Source: Amycolatopsis camponoti (GTDB lineage Bacteria > Actinomycetota > Actinomycetes > Mycobacteriales > Pseudonocardiaceae). Taken from it: a stretch of 64,000 nucleotides of DNA. The notes beneath the pieces were generated by a model. That model did no database searches, was not told where the DNA came from, and saw only the letters and a list, made by a program, of their open reading frames with translations. Positions 1-7,316 of the stretch are shown piece after piece. Numbering within the stretch: the first letter of the stretch is position 1; each line of letters starts with the position of its first letter. The position numbers were made by a program, and so were the translations under genes. The stretch lies in NCBI RefSeq assembly GCF_902497555.1, contig NZ_CABVGP010000001.1, positions 3,142,501 to 3,206,500 on the forward strand, given 5' to 3'.

Positions 1-345
1 CTCGACGTGGAACTGCCGGTGATCGAGTACCGCACCGGCAGCGAGGACATCACGGTCCGCAAGCTCGTGGGGCTCAAGAAGGCCCCGAGCGCACTGACGT
101 TCAAGCGCGGGGTCACCGGCCACGTCGGTTTCTGGAACTGGGTCAAGGAAGCGCTGGACGGCCGCGTCCGGCGCACGGCCGGTTCGATCGTGATGCTCGA
201 CGAGAACCGCCAGGAGGTCATGCGCTGGAACTTCGACCGCGCCTGGCCGACGAAGTACACCGGACCTTCGTTCAACGCGACCAAGAACGAGATCGCCATG
301 GAGACGCTCGTGCTGGCCGTCGAGAGCTTCGTGATCGACGCGTGA
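1..345 (+). CDS. eCIS inner tube protein (T4 gp19-like), 5' partial
   Basis: Open from the first base in frame (LDVELPVIEY...), so the start codon and roughly 30 residues lie upstream of the window; 114 codons remain. The sequence shows the tail-tube fold signature of the T4 gp19/Afp1 family: a central FKRGVTGHVGFWNWV stretch, an SIVMLDENRQEVMRW beta-hairpin and the closing TKNEIAMETLVLAVES strand. Tube proteins stack as hexamers inside the contractile sheath and carry cargo. It is followed 10 bp later by the sheath gene, and a second paralogue sits just after the sheath, matching the Afp1-sheath-Afp5 order of eCIS loci. Family assignment is firm; which paralogue forms the bulk tube is not decidable here. 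Confidence 0.9.
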   Translation, partial: LDVELPVIEYRTGSEDITVRKLVGLKKAPSALTFKRGVTGHVGFWNWVKEALDGRVRRTAGSIVMLDENRQEVMRWNFDRAWPTKYTGPSFNATKNEIAMETLVLAVESFVIDA

Positions 346-355
346 GCGGGCGGAC

Positions 356-1831
356 ATGACCAGCGCGGCGCTTCCCGGCGTATCCCTGACCTTCGATCGA
401 GCGGCCACCGGCGACGAGCCGCTGCGCACGGACGTGGCCGTGTTCCTCGGCCGCACCCGGCGCGGTCCCGTCGGCCGGCCCGTCCGCGTCGAGAGCTGGA
501 ACGACGTCGTCGGCGTGTTCGGACCACCGGACGGCACGTCGGCGACGCCGTACGCGCTGCGCGGGTTCTTCGAGAACCAGGGCTCCGCGGCGTGGGTACT
601 GCGGGTGTCCGGGCCCGCCGAGCCCGCGAGCGCGCCGTGGACGGACGGCTTCCGCGTGGTGGCCGCGAGTCCCGGCGCGTGGGCGAACGGCGGCCGCGTC
701 ACCGTGCGGTACCGGGCGAGCAGCGTCGCGGGCCCGCCGGCGGTCACCGTCCGGGTGCTCGTGCCCGGCGAGCCGGCGGAGACCTTCGCCGGCATGGCAC
801 CCGGCGAGGTCGTCGACCGCCTCGGCGCGTCGCACCTCGTCCGGGTGGTGCCGGGCGGAGCGGCGGACCCGATCCCCCCGGACGGGCCGATCTCGCTGTC
901 CTGGGACCTGACGCTCACCGGCGGCACGGACGCCCCGCCGGGGCGCGACGAGTACGCGTCCGCGGTGGTGACGCAGGCCGAGCTGCCGGAGCCGGCGCTG
1001 GTGGCCCTGCCCGACCTCGGGGCCGACCTGGGCGACGCCGACCACACGACCCTGGTGCTGGACCTGCTGGGGACCGTGGCGCCGCTGCTGGACCGGCTGG
1101 TGCTGCTGGACGTGCCCCCGTCGGTGTCCACAGTGGACGCTGTGGTGGCCTGGGCCGGCGCGCTGGCGGACTTCGGCGACGAGGCGCTGCTCGCCGCGGC
1201 GGCGGTGTACCACCCGCCGCTGCGGGCGCCGTCGCTCGACGGCGGGACCGGCCTGCGGACCGTGCCGGCGTCCGGGCACGTCGCCGGGCTGGTCGCCCGG
1301 CTCGACGGCGAGCGGGGTGCCGCCGAAACCCCGGCGAACGCCACGCTGCTGGACGCCGTCGACCTCGACGTCGACTACCCGGAGGCGCAACAGGTCCGGC
1401 TCTTCGAGGTGAACGTCGACCTGGTGCGGTGCGTGCGCGGCCGGGGACTCGTGGTGTGGGGCGGGCGGACGCTGTCCGGCGACCCGCGGCGGCGGTACGT
1501 CGCCCACCGCCGGCTGCTGCACCTGCTGGTGCGGGCCATCCGGCGGGCCGCCGCGCCGCTGGTGTTCGAGGTGAACTCGCCGGAGCTGCGGCTTTCGCTG
1601 GTCCGCGCGACCACCTCGGTGCTGCTGGAGGCGTTCCGCACCGGTGCGCTCGCCGGCAGCCGGCCGGAGGACGCGTTCCGCGTGGTCTGCGACGAGACGA
1701 ACAACCCGCCGGAGCAGGACCCCGGCCAGGTCGTGTGCGAGATCGGCGTCGCGCCGGCCGTGCCCATGGAGTTCATCGAGCTGCGGCTCGTGCTCGGCCA
1801 GGACCGCGGCCTGGAGGTGATCGAGCAGTGA
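356..1831 (+). CDS. eCIS contractile tail sheath protein
   Basis: A 491-aa sheath subunit. The N-terminal part (about 1-90) has the phage sheath N-domain pattern (PGVSLTF, TDVAVFLGRTRRGPVG, ALRGFFENQG). The C-terminal 120 residues carry the conserved sheath core: VVWGGRTLSGD, RRRYVAHRRLLHLLVRAI, then CDETNNPP and a final VPMEFIELRLVL strand that in sheath proteins swaps into neighbouring subunits. Contraction of this outer cylinder drives the tube. Only one sheath gene is present, unlike the three of Serratia Afp, which fits actinobacterial single-sheath systems. The ATG lies 10 bp after the tube stop. The next gene overlaps its stop by 4 bp (GTGA). Confidence 0.95.
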   Translation: MTSAALPGVSLTFDRAATGDEPLRTDVAVFLGRTRRGPVGRPVRVESWNDVVGVFGPPDGTSATPYALRGFFENQGSAAWVLRVSGPAEPASAPWTDGFRVVAASPGAWANGGRVTVRYRASSVAGPPAVTVRVLVPGEPAETFAGMAPGEVVDRLGASHLVRVVPGGAADPIPPDGPISLSWDLTLTGGTDAPPGRDEYASAVVTQAELPEPALVALPDLGADLGDADHTTLVLDLLGTVAPLLDRLVLLDVPPSVSTVDAVVAWAGALADFGDEALLAAAAVYHPPLRAPSLDGGTGLRTVPASGHVAGLVARLDGERGAAETPANATLLDAVDLDVDYPEAQQVRLFEVNVDLVRCVRGRGLVVWGGRTLSGDPRRRYVAHRRLLHLLVRAIRRAAAPLVFEVNSPELRLSLVRATTSVLLEAFRTGALAGSRPEDAFRVVCDETNNPPEQDPGQVVCEIGVAPAVPMEFIELRLVLGQDRGLEVIEQ

Positions 1832-2328
1832 CGACCCCGGCCGACCGGCTGCTCGCGCTGAACGAGCCGCTGACCAAGTTCCGCTTCCTGGTGACGCTCG
1901 CGCCGGCGGACGTGTACTTGCCGCCGGCGCAGGCACTGCTGCTGCCGGTGGTGGCGGCGGGTGCCTTCCAGGAGGTGACGGGGATGGGGGCGCAGCTGGA
2001 GGTGGTGACCTACGCCGAAGGCGGCCGCAACGACTCCGTGCACCGGCTGCCGCTGCGCCACTCGTGGAACCCGATCACCCTCAAGCGAGGCGTGGTCCGC
2101 GACCGGCTCCTGTGGTCCTGGTACGACACCGGCCTGCACGACTCGCTCGGCGCCCGCCGCGACGGCGCCGTGATCATGCTCGACGAGGCGGGCCTGCCCG
2201 CGAAGTCGTGGATCTTCCACGGCGGGCTGGCCGCCAAGTGGACCGGCCCGGACCTGCACGCCGAGCAGAACGCGGTCGCGATCGAGTCACTGGAAATCGC
2301 CCACGAGGGCCTGACGGCCGTCCTCTAG
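1828..2328 (+). CDS. second eCIS tube protein (Afp5-like)
   Basis: 166 aa from a GTG that overlaps the sheath stop (GTGA), so translation is probably coupled. It shares the gp19-type features of the first tube gene (ITLKRGVVRDRLLWSWY, AVIMLDEAGLPAKSW, AVAIESLEIAHEG) but has a longer N-terminus and a hydrophobic insertion around residues 25-50 (QALLLPVVAAGAFQEVTGM). In Afp and PVC the second tube paralogue forms the ring that joins tube to spike/hub. The position between sheath and baseplate genes supports the same role here; this is inference from synteny. Confidence 0.9.
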   Translation: MTTPADRLLALNEPLTKFRFLVTLAPADVYLPPAQALLLPVVAAGAFQEVTGMGAQLEVVTYAEGGRNDSVHRLPLRHSWNPITLKRGVVRDRLLWSWYDTGLHDSLGARRDGAVIMLDEAGLPAKSWIFHGGLAAKWTGPDLHAEQNAVAIESLEIAHEGLTAVL

Positions 2329-2339
2329 GAGAGCAGACC

Positions 2340-2522
2340 GTGCCCAAGAACCTGATCATCCACAACCTCGAGGTGCGCTTCCAGGTGGAAGGCGACGACG
2401 GGGCGTTGTTCGCGCGCCTGTTCAACAAGCACATCCAGGCGTGGGCGCGGCTGTACGAAGAAGAGTGCGCCCGGGCCGAGCGCAGCGACAACGACCGCAA
2501 GCTCGGGGGAGGCGGCCGATGA
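2340..2522 (+). CDS. small eCIS protein in the Afp6 position
   Basis: A 60-aa protein starting at GTG 2340 behind a good AGGAG (2327-2331). The sequence is hydrophilic, with an N-terminal beta-like segment (NLIIHNLEVRFQV) and an amphipathic helix rich in Arg/Glu (LYEEECARAERSDNDRK). Afp/PVC operons carry a similarly short gene between tube 2 and the LysM baseplate gene. Size, place and beta start match that, but I cannot claim homology by sequence. Its stop overlaps the next start (ATGA). Confidence 0.7.
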   Translation: MPKNLIIHNLEVRFQVEGDDGALFARLFNKHIQAWARLYEEECARAERSDNDRKLGGGGR

Positions 2523-3187
2523 GCGTCACCCCGTTCTCGCTGGTGAGCCAGGGCGCCGACGCGCACCTGGAGATCGAGCAGCCGGCGAACCCGCAGAACG
2601 TGCCGCAGCGGATCCCGCTGAAGTTCAACCCGACCGAGTACAAGCTGAGCAAGAGCAACACCTTCGCCGAGATCACCATCCCCGGCCTCGAAACGCCGCC
2701 GATCCAGTACGTCCGGGGCGGCAGCGAGTCGCTGTCGGTGCAGGCGCTGGTGGACACCTCCGACACGCTCGACGACGTCCGGAAGTCCTATGTGGACAAC
2801 ATCCGCAAGCTGATGCGGCCCCAGGAGACCCTGCACGCGCCGCCGATCGTCAAGTTCGTCTGGGACAAGACGGTGTTCCGGGGTGTGCTGGAGAAGCTGG
2901 ACGTGAACTACGTGCTGTTCGCCAAGAACGGCGTGCCGCTGCGGGCCCAGCTCGATCTCACGCTCAAGGAGTACCGGCCGGCGAAGGAGCAGGCCAACGA
3001 CCCGCCGCGATCGTCGCCGACGGTGGAGAAGAGCTACGTGGTGCGCCGCGGCGACACGTGGGACCGCATCTCGGTCGCGGTGTACCGGCGCCCGGACGCG
3101 TGGCGGGAACTGGCGCGTGCCAACGGGATCAGCGATCCCCGTGACCTGCGGCCGGGGCTGGTGCTGACCGTGCCCCGGCTGCCGTGA
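2519..3187 (+). CDS. eCIS baseplate protein with C-terminal LysM (Afp7-like)
   Basis: 222 aa, ATG overlapping the previous stop (ATGA). Residues 1-160 match the CIS tube-baseplate connector family (KFNPTEYKLSKSNTF, PIVKFVWDKTVFRGVLEKLDV, RAQLDLTLKEY). Residues about 172-222 are a LysM-type domain (YVVRRGDTWDRISVAVYRRPD... GISDPRDLRPGLVLTVP). In phages (gp53) and Afp7 this protein clamps the end of the tube to the baseplate, and the LysM fold there is structural rather than a peptidoglycan binder. The separate hub gene follows after 13 bp. Confidence 0.92.
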   Translation: MSVTPFSLVSQGADAHLEIEQPANPQNVPQRIPLKFNPTEYKLSKSNTFAEITIPGLETPPIQYVRGGSESLSVQALVDTSDTLDDVRKSYVDNIRKLMRPQETLHAPPIVKFVWDKTVFRGVLEKLDVNYVLFAKNGVPLRAQLDLTLKEYRPAKEQANDPPRSSPTVEKSYVVRRGDTWDRISVAVYRRPDAWRELARANGISDPRDLRPGLVLTVPRLP

Positions 3188-3200
3188 GAGGGGGTGCGCG

Positions 3201-4394
3201 ATGACCGCGCCCGCGGGCACCCCGCCCGAGATCGCCGACCCGGACCGCTACGCCCCGGAGTTCGAGGTGGTCGTCGACGGGCTGGTGGCCGACCCGACGA
3301 CCAAGAACGACATCCTCGACATCAAGGTGCACCGCGACCTCGACGAGATGTCCGGCTTCGACCTGGAGCTGAACAACTGGGACGACGTCACGTGGACGTT
3401 CAAGCACAGCGACTCGGAGAAGCTGCAGATCGGCACCCGCGTCTCCGTCCGGCTCGGCTACGCGGACAAGCTGCTGACCGTCGGCACCGGGACGATCAGC
3501 TCGCTCGCGCCGAAGTTCCCGGACGGCGCGTCGCCGACCGTGTCGCTCACCTGCGTGGACGGGATGCTCGCGCTCAAGGACCGCAAGCCCACCAAGGAAG
3601 AGGACAAGAACTTCGTCGGCAAGACCGACTGGGAGATCGCCGAGCAGATCGCGCGCCGCAACAAGCTGGCCTTCGAGACGACCCACGAGGGCCCGCGGCA
3701 CGACCTGGTGGTGCAGAAGAACCAGTCCGACGCGCAGTTCCTGATGGAACGGGCGAAGCGGATCGACTTCGACTGCTACATCCTGCCGGACCCGGCGACG
3801 GGCGTGCAGAAGCTCTACTTCGTCAAGCCCACCGACGGCCGCGACAGCCGCCCGATCCGGCTGTTCCGCCTCGCCTACAGCCCCGGCCTGGCGACCGGGC
3901 CCGCCGGGCAGCCGGCCGGGCTGGTGCCCAACCTCATCGACTTCACGCCGACCATGACCGTCTCCAACCAGGTCAGCAAGCTCACCGTGCACGGCTGGGA
4001 CCCGGTCAAGGCCGAGCCGATCGAGTACGTCGCGACCGCGAAGGACCTGCCCGGCGGGCAGACCTCGGCCGACGGGCAGAGCGGGCCGGAGGCGGCCGAG
4101 AGCGGGGCGGGCGGCCGGCAGGAGGTGGTCGTCGACGCACCGGTCCTCAGCCAGGAGGAGGCCAAGGAGCTGGCGATCGCGCTGCTGCGGGAGCGGGCCT
4201 ACGAGTTCATCACCGCGACCGGCCGGGTGGCCGGGCTGCCGGAGCTGCGGCCGGGGGACAACCTGGAGATCTTCGGCCTCGGCAGGCGGTTCTCCGGCAC
4301 CTACTTCGTCAAGCGGGTCGAGCACGCCCTCAACTCGAGCGGCTTCTTCACCACGTTCACCGGCCGGAAGATCTTCCAGGGGGACAAGAAATGA
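3201..4394 (+). CDS. eCIS hub protein (phage late control D / gp27-like)
   Basis: 397 aa with the VgrG/gpD hub pattern: YAPEFEVVVDG, DLDEMSGFDLELNN, SDAQFLMERAKRIDFDCYI, and the C-terminal PGDNLEIFGLGRRFSGTYFVKRVEHAL that closes the second beta-barrel. A low-complexity Gly/Ala/Glu linker (about residues 285-310) separates the two halves. In Afp8 and VgrG the hub and spike are one polypeptide; here the spike is the next gene, overlapping by 4 bp (ATGA). It would form the trimeric hub below the tube. Confidence 0.9.
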   Translation: MTAPAGTPPEIADPDRYAPEFEVVVDGLVADPTTKNDILDIKVHRDLDEMSGFDLELNNWDDVTWTFKHSDSEKLQIGTRVSVRLGYADKLLTVGTGTISSLAPKFPDGASPTVSLTCVDGMLALKDRKPTKEEDKNFVGKTDWEIAEQIARRNKLAFETTHEGPRHDLVVQKNQSDAQFLMERAKRIDFDCYILPDPATGVQKLYFVKPTDGRDSRPIRLFRLAYSPGLATGPAGQPAGLVPNLIDFTPTMTVSNQVSKLTVHGWDPVKAEPIEYVATAKDLPGGQTSADGQSGPEAAESGAGGRQEVVVDAPVLSQEEAKELAIALLRERAYEFITATGRVAGLPELRPGDNLEIFGLGRRFSGTYFVKRVEHALNSSGFFTTFTGRKIFQGDKK

Positions 4395-5023
4395 CGGCGA
4401 TGCCACGCGCCATGGCGAGCGACCAGCGCTTCTACGGCGTCGCGCCCGCGGAGGTCGTGCAGAACGACGGGGACGACGAGGGCCGGGTCAAGGTCAAGTA
4501 CTACTGGCTGGACGGCGGCTCGTCGATCAGTCCCTGGATCCGCGTCAGCCAGCTGTACGCGGGCGCCGGCTACGGCTCGGTGTTCGTGCCCGAGGTGGGC
4601 GACGAGGTGCTGGTCGCGTTCTTCCAGGGCGACATGCGCCAGCCCTACGTGCTCGGCGGCCTCTACAACGGCAAGAAGAAACCGCCTACCGCGCACAAAG
4701 ACGGCCGCGACCAGAAGATCATCCGCACCAAGGCCGGGCACCGGATCCTCTTCGACGACCAGGAGAAGGAGATCACCATCAGCACCGCTTCGGGCGCCAC
4801 GGTGGTGCTGAAGGACAGCGGGGAGATCACCCTCGAAGCTGCGCGGGTGACCGTCAAGTCGGACGCCGTCGACCTCGGCGGGGGTTCGACCGAACCCGTC
4901 GTGCTCGGCAACGCGCTCCTGCAGGCCTTCGTCCAGCACACCCACCCGGCGCCGGGCGGCGCCACCGGGCCCGCGACGCCCCTGCCGCCGTCCGTGCTCG
5001 CGAAGAAGGTGAAGGCGACGTGA
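4391..5023 (+). CDS. eCIS spike protein (gp5/VgrG OB-fold and beta-helix part)
   Basis: 210 aa. Residues about 15-95 form the gpV/gp5 OB-fold (FYGVAPAEVVQNDGDDEGRVKVKYYWLDG... WIRVSQLYAGAGYGSVFVPEVGDEVLVAF). Residues about 105-165 are the repetitive beta-prism stalk (AGHRILFDDQEKEITIS, GATVVLKDSGEITLEAARVTV). The tail VVLGNALLQAFVQHTHP is typical of VgrG/gp5 ends that take a PAAR tip. No PAAR (Afp10) gene follows in the window, so the tip protein must be elsewhere or absent. Its stop overlaps the GTG of the gp25-like gene. Confidence 0.9.
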   Translation: MTAMPRAMASDQRFYGVAPAEVVQNDGDDEGRVKVKYYWLDGGSSISPWIRVSQLYAGAGYGSVFVPEVGDEVLVAFFQGDMRQPYVLGGLYNGKKKPPTAHKDGRDQKIIRTKAGHRILFDDQEKEITISTASGATVVLKDSGEITLEAARVTVKSDAVDLGGGSTEPVVLGNALLQAFVQHTHPAPGGATGPATPLPPSVLAKKVKAT

Positions 5024-5433
5024 CCGAACCCTTCCTCGGCACCGGCTGGCGGTTCCCGATCCTGCCCGACGAGGCCGGCCGGCTCGCCTACGCCGTCGGC
5101 GAGACGAGCATCGAACACTGCCTGCGCGCGCTGCTGCTCACCGCGACCGGCGAACGCGTGATGCGACCGGACCTCGGCACCAAGGCCAGCGAGTCGGTGT
5201 TCGCACCCGGTAGCGTGCAGAACCTGCGCGACCTGGAACGGTCGATCGCCGACGCGGTCCGCGACTTCGAACCGAGGGTGGAGCTCTCCGACGTCCTCGC
5301 CGAGACCGACCCGGCCGACGAGTCCCGCGTGACGGTGTCGATCGAATACCGGGTCCGGCGCACCAACACCAAGACCAACCTGGTGTTCCCGTTCTACCTC
5401 GGACTGACGGGACTGACGGGGTTGACGCCATGA
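5020..5433 (+). CDS. eCIS baseplate wedge protein (gp25/GpW-like, Afp9)
   Basis: 137 aa with the gp25 lysozyme-like fold signature: the IEHCLRALLLTATGERVMRPDLGTKASESVF block contains the conserved T-x-x-GER(V/I)MRP-x-x-G, followed by an ADAVRDFEPRVELSDV helix-strand. gp25 proteins initiate sheath polymerisation from the wedge. The C-terminus ends in a 9-bp tandem repeat (ggactgacg x2, then ggttgacg) coding GLTGLTGLT. Both ends overlap neighbours by 4 bp (GTGA, ATGA), so it lies inside a coupled baseplate block. Confidence 0.93.
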   Translation: MTEPFLGTGWRFPILPDEAGRLAYAVGETSIEHCLRALLLTATGERVMRPDLGTKASESVFAPGSVQNLRDLERSIADAVRDFEPRVELSDVLAETDPADESRVTVSIEYRVRRTNTKTNLVFPFYLGLTGLTGLTP

Positions 5434-7316
5434 CGCTGCCCGCGCCGAAGCTCGACGACCTGACCTGGGCCGACCTGATGTCGGCCGCCACCCGCCGCAT
5501 CCCGGCCGAGTCGGACGGCACGTGGACGCTGCACGCGCCCGTCGACCCCGGGATCACGCTGCTGGAGCTGTTCGCGTACCTGCTGGAACAGCGGCTCTAC
5601 TGGCTGGACCAGGCCCCGGACGAGCTCGTCGTCGCGATCCTGAAGCTACTGGGCCTGGCGCCGCCGCGGCCCGCGACCGCGGCGACGACGGTGCTGGCGC
5701 TGACCCCCGACGCCGACGTCCCGGCCGTGGTCCCCGCCGGGACGGTGTTCGCCCGCGATCCCGCCGCGGCCATCCGGTTCACCCTCGACGACGAGGTGAC
5801 GGCGTTCCCGGTGTCGGGTGACGTGACGGTGTTCACCGACCGCGACCGCACCGCCGACCTGCTCGCCCGCCGCGGGGTTCCGCTGCTGGGCAGCGACGGG
5901 TCCGCCGCGTCGGCTCGGTTCACCCTGCCGCTCACCGGCGGGGACCCGGCGTCCGGCTGGCTGTCGTTGCTGGTCGAGCTCGACTCGCCGGTGCCGCCGT
6001 CCTGGTCGCCGCTCGCCGTGTCCGGTGTGCGGCCGCCCGCCGACCTGACCTGGTCGTGGTTCCGGCCCAGCGGCGACGCTTCCGGGACGTTCGAGGAGGT
6101 CCAGGACGGCACCGGTGGCCTGCGGCGGTCCGGGGTGGTGCGCCTGCGACCGCCGGCTGAGTGGTCCACGATGGACAGTGGGCTGCTGGTGTCGACGCCG
6201 GCCGCGACCTACGCGTCCTCGCCGCGGCTGCTGCGGCTGGCGGTCAACGTGTCGGCCGCCCGTCATCGCGAGCGCCGCACGGCGACCGACTTCGCGGACC
6301 AGACCGGCGGCTGGCTGAAGCTGCCCGGCCAGCGGCTCGTCCTCCCCGACGCCGCCGGCCGCCTGCTCACCGCCTGCCTGACGCTGGCCGGCGAGGAGTG
6401 GAAACCGGCGGTGGACTTCGCCTTCGGCGCTTCCCGCGACCGGATCTTCCTGCTGGACCGCCACGACGGCGCGCTCGTCTTCGGCGACGGGCTCACCGGC
6501 CGGATCCCGCCGGCCGCGGATGCGGTCGTCGAGTACACGATCGGTGGCGGGCGGGACGGCAACGGCGGCGTCACGGACAACTGGCTGCCGGTCACGGATC
6601 CGTCCCCGGTCCGCGCCGCGAACCTCGTCCAGGCCGACGGCGGAACGGACCCGGAGACGGTGGCGCAGGCGCGGGACCGGGCCGCGGGCTCGCTCGGCGA
6701 GGTGACCCGGGCGGTCACCGCCGAGGACTTCGTCACCTTGGCCGTGACGACGCCCGGGGTGGCGGTCGGCCGGGCCTACGCCGCGGTCGGCGCGCACCCG
6801 GGCTTCCCCTGCGCGCGGGTGCCCGGCGCGGTGACCGTCCACGTCGTCCCGTCGGTGCCGCGGGCCGTCGCGCCCGAGCCGGATCCGGGGCTGCTGTGCG
6901 CGGTCGCGGACCGGCTGGCGCAGGCGCGGCTGCTGACGGCCGAGGTGTTCGTGCGGGCCCCGGCCTACCGGGACGTCCGGCTGCGCGCCGACCTGTCCGG
7001 CGCCCCGGCCGACCGGGCCAAAGTGTCCACTGTGGCCGGTGACGCGCTGCGCCGGTTCCTCGACCCCCTGGTGGGCGGGGACGACGGGACGGGCTGGCCG
7101 TTCGGGGAAGCGCTGCGGCCGTCGGCGCTGCTGCGGGCCGCGCAGCAGGCTCTCGGCGACCTGGCGGACGTCACCGCCGTCGCGATCGGCATCGACGGCG
7201 GCGAACCGGCGGAGACCTGCGACGACGTGCCCCTCCGGGCCGGCGACCTGCCGGCGGTGCGCGAAGTCCGCACGCGCGTGGTCGCCGCCGTCGAACCGGG
7301 GGAGGGGTTGTCGTGA
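5430..7316 (+). CDS. eCIS baseplate J-like wedge protein (Afp11-like)
   Basis: 628 aa. The N-terminus has the typical DPGITLLELFAYLLEQRLYWLDQ followed by the LKLLGLAPPRPATA segment of CIS baseplate proteins. The middle carries FAFGASRDRIFLLDRHDGALVFGDGLTGRIPP and VVEYTIGGGRDGNGGV, and the gpJ-like core follows (AVTAEDFVTLAVTTPGVAVGRAYA). A tandem J-like gene follows with GTGA overlap; the pair corresponds to Afp11/Afp12-type wedge subunits that open on contraction. The start is fixed by the ATGA overlap with the gp25-like gene. Confidence 0.92.
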   Translation: MTLPAPKLDDLTWADLMSAATRRIPAESDGTWTLHAPVDPGITLLELFAYLLEQRLYWLDQAPDELVVAILKLLGLAPPRPATAATTVLALTPDADVPAVVPAGTVFARDPAAAIRFTLDDEVTAFPVSGDVTVFTDRDRTADLLARRGVPLLGSDGSAASARFTLPLTGGDPASGWLSLLVELDSPVPPSWSPLAVSGVRPPADLTWSWFRPSGDASGTFEEVQDGTGGLRRSGVVRLRPPAEWSTMDSGLLVSTPAATYASSPRLLRLAVNVSAARHRERRTATDFADQTGGWLKLPGQRLVLPDAAGRLLTACLTLAGEEWKPAVDFAFGASRDRIFLLDRHDGALVFGDGLTGRIPPAADAVVEYTIGGGRDGNGGVTDNWLPVTDPSPVRAANLVQADGGTDPETVAQARDRAAGSLGEVTRAVTAEDFVTLAVTTPGVAVGRAYAAVGAHPGFPCARVPGAVTVHVVPSVPRAVAPEPDPGLLCAVADRLAQARLLTAEVFVRAPAYRDVRLRADLSGAPADRAKVSTVAGDALRRFLDPLVGGDDGTGWPFGEALRPSALLRAAQQALGDLADVTAVAIGIDGGEPAETCDDVPLRAGDLPAVREVRTRVVAAVEPGEGLS

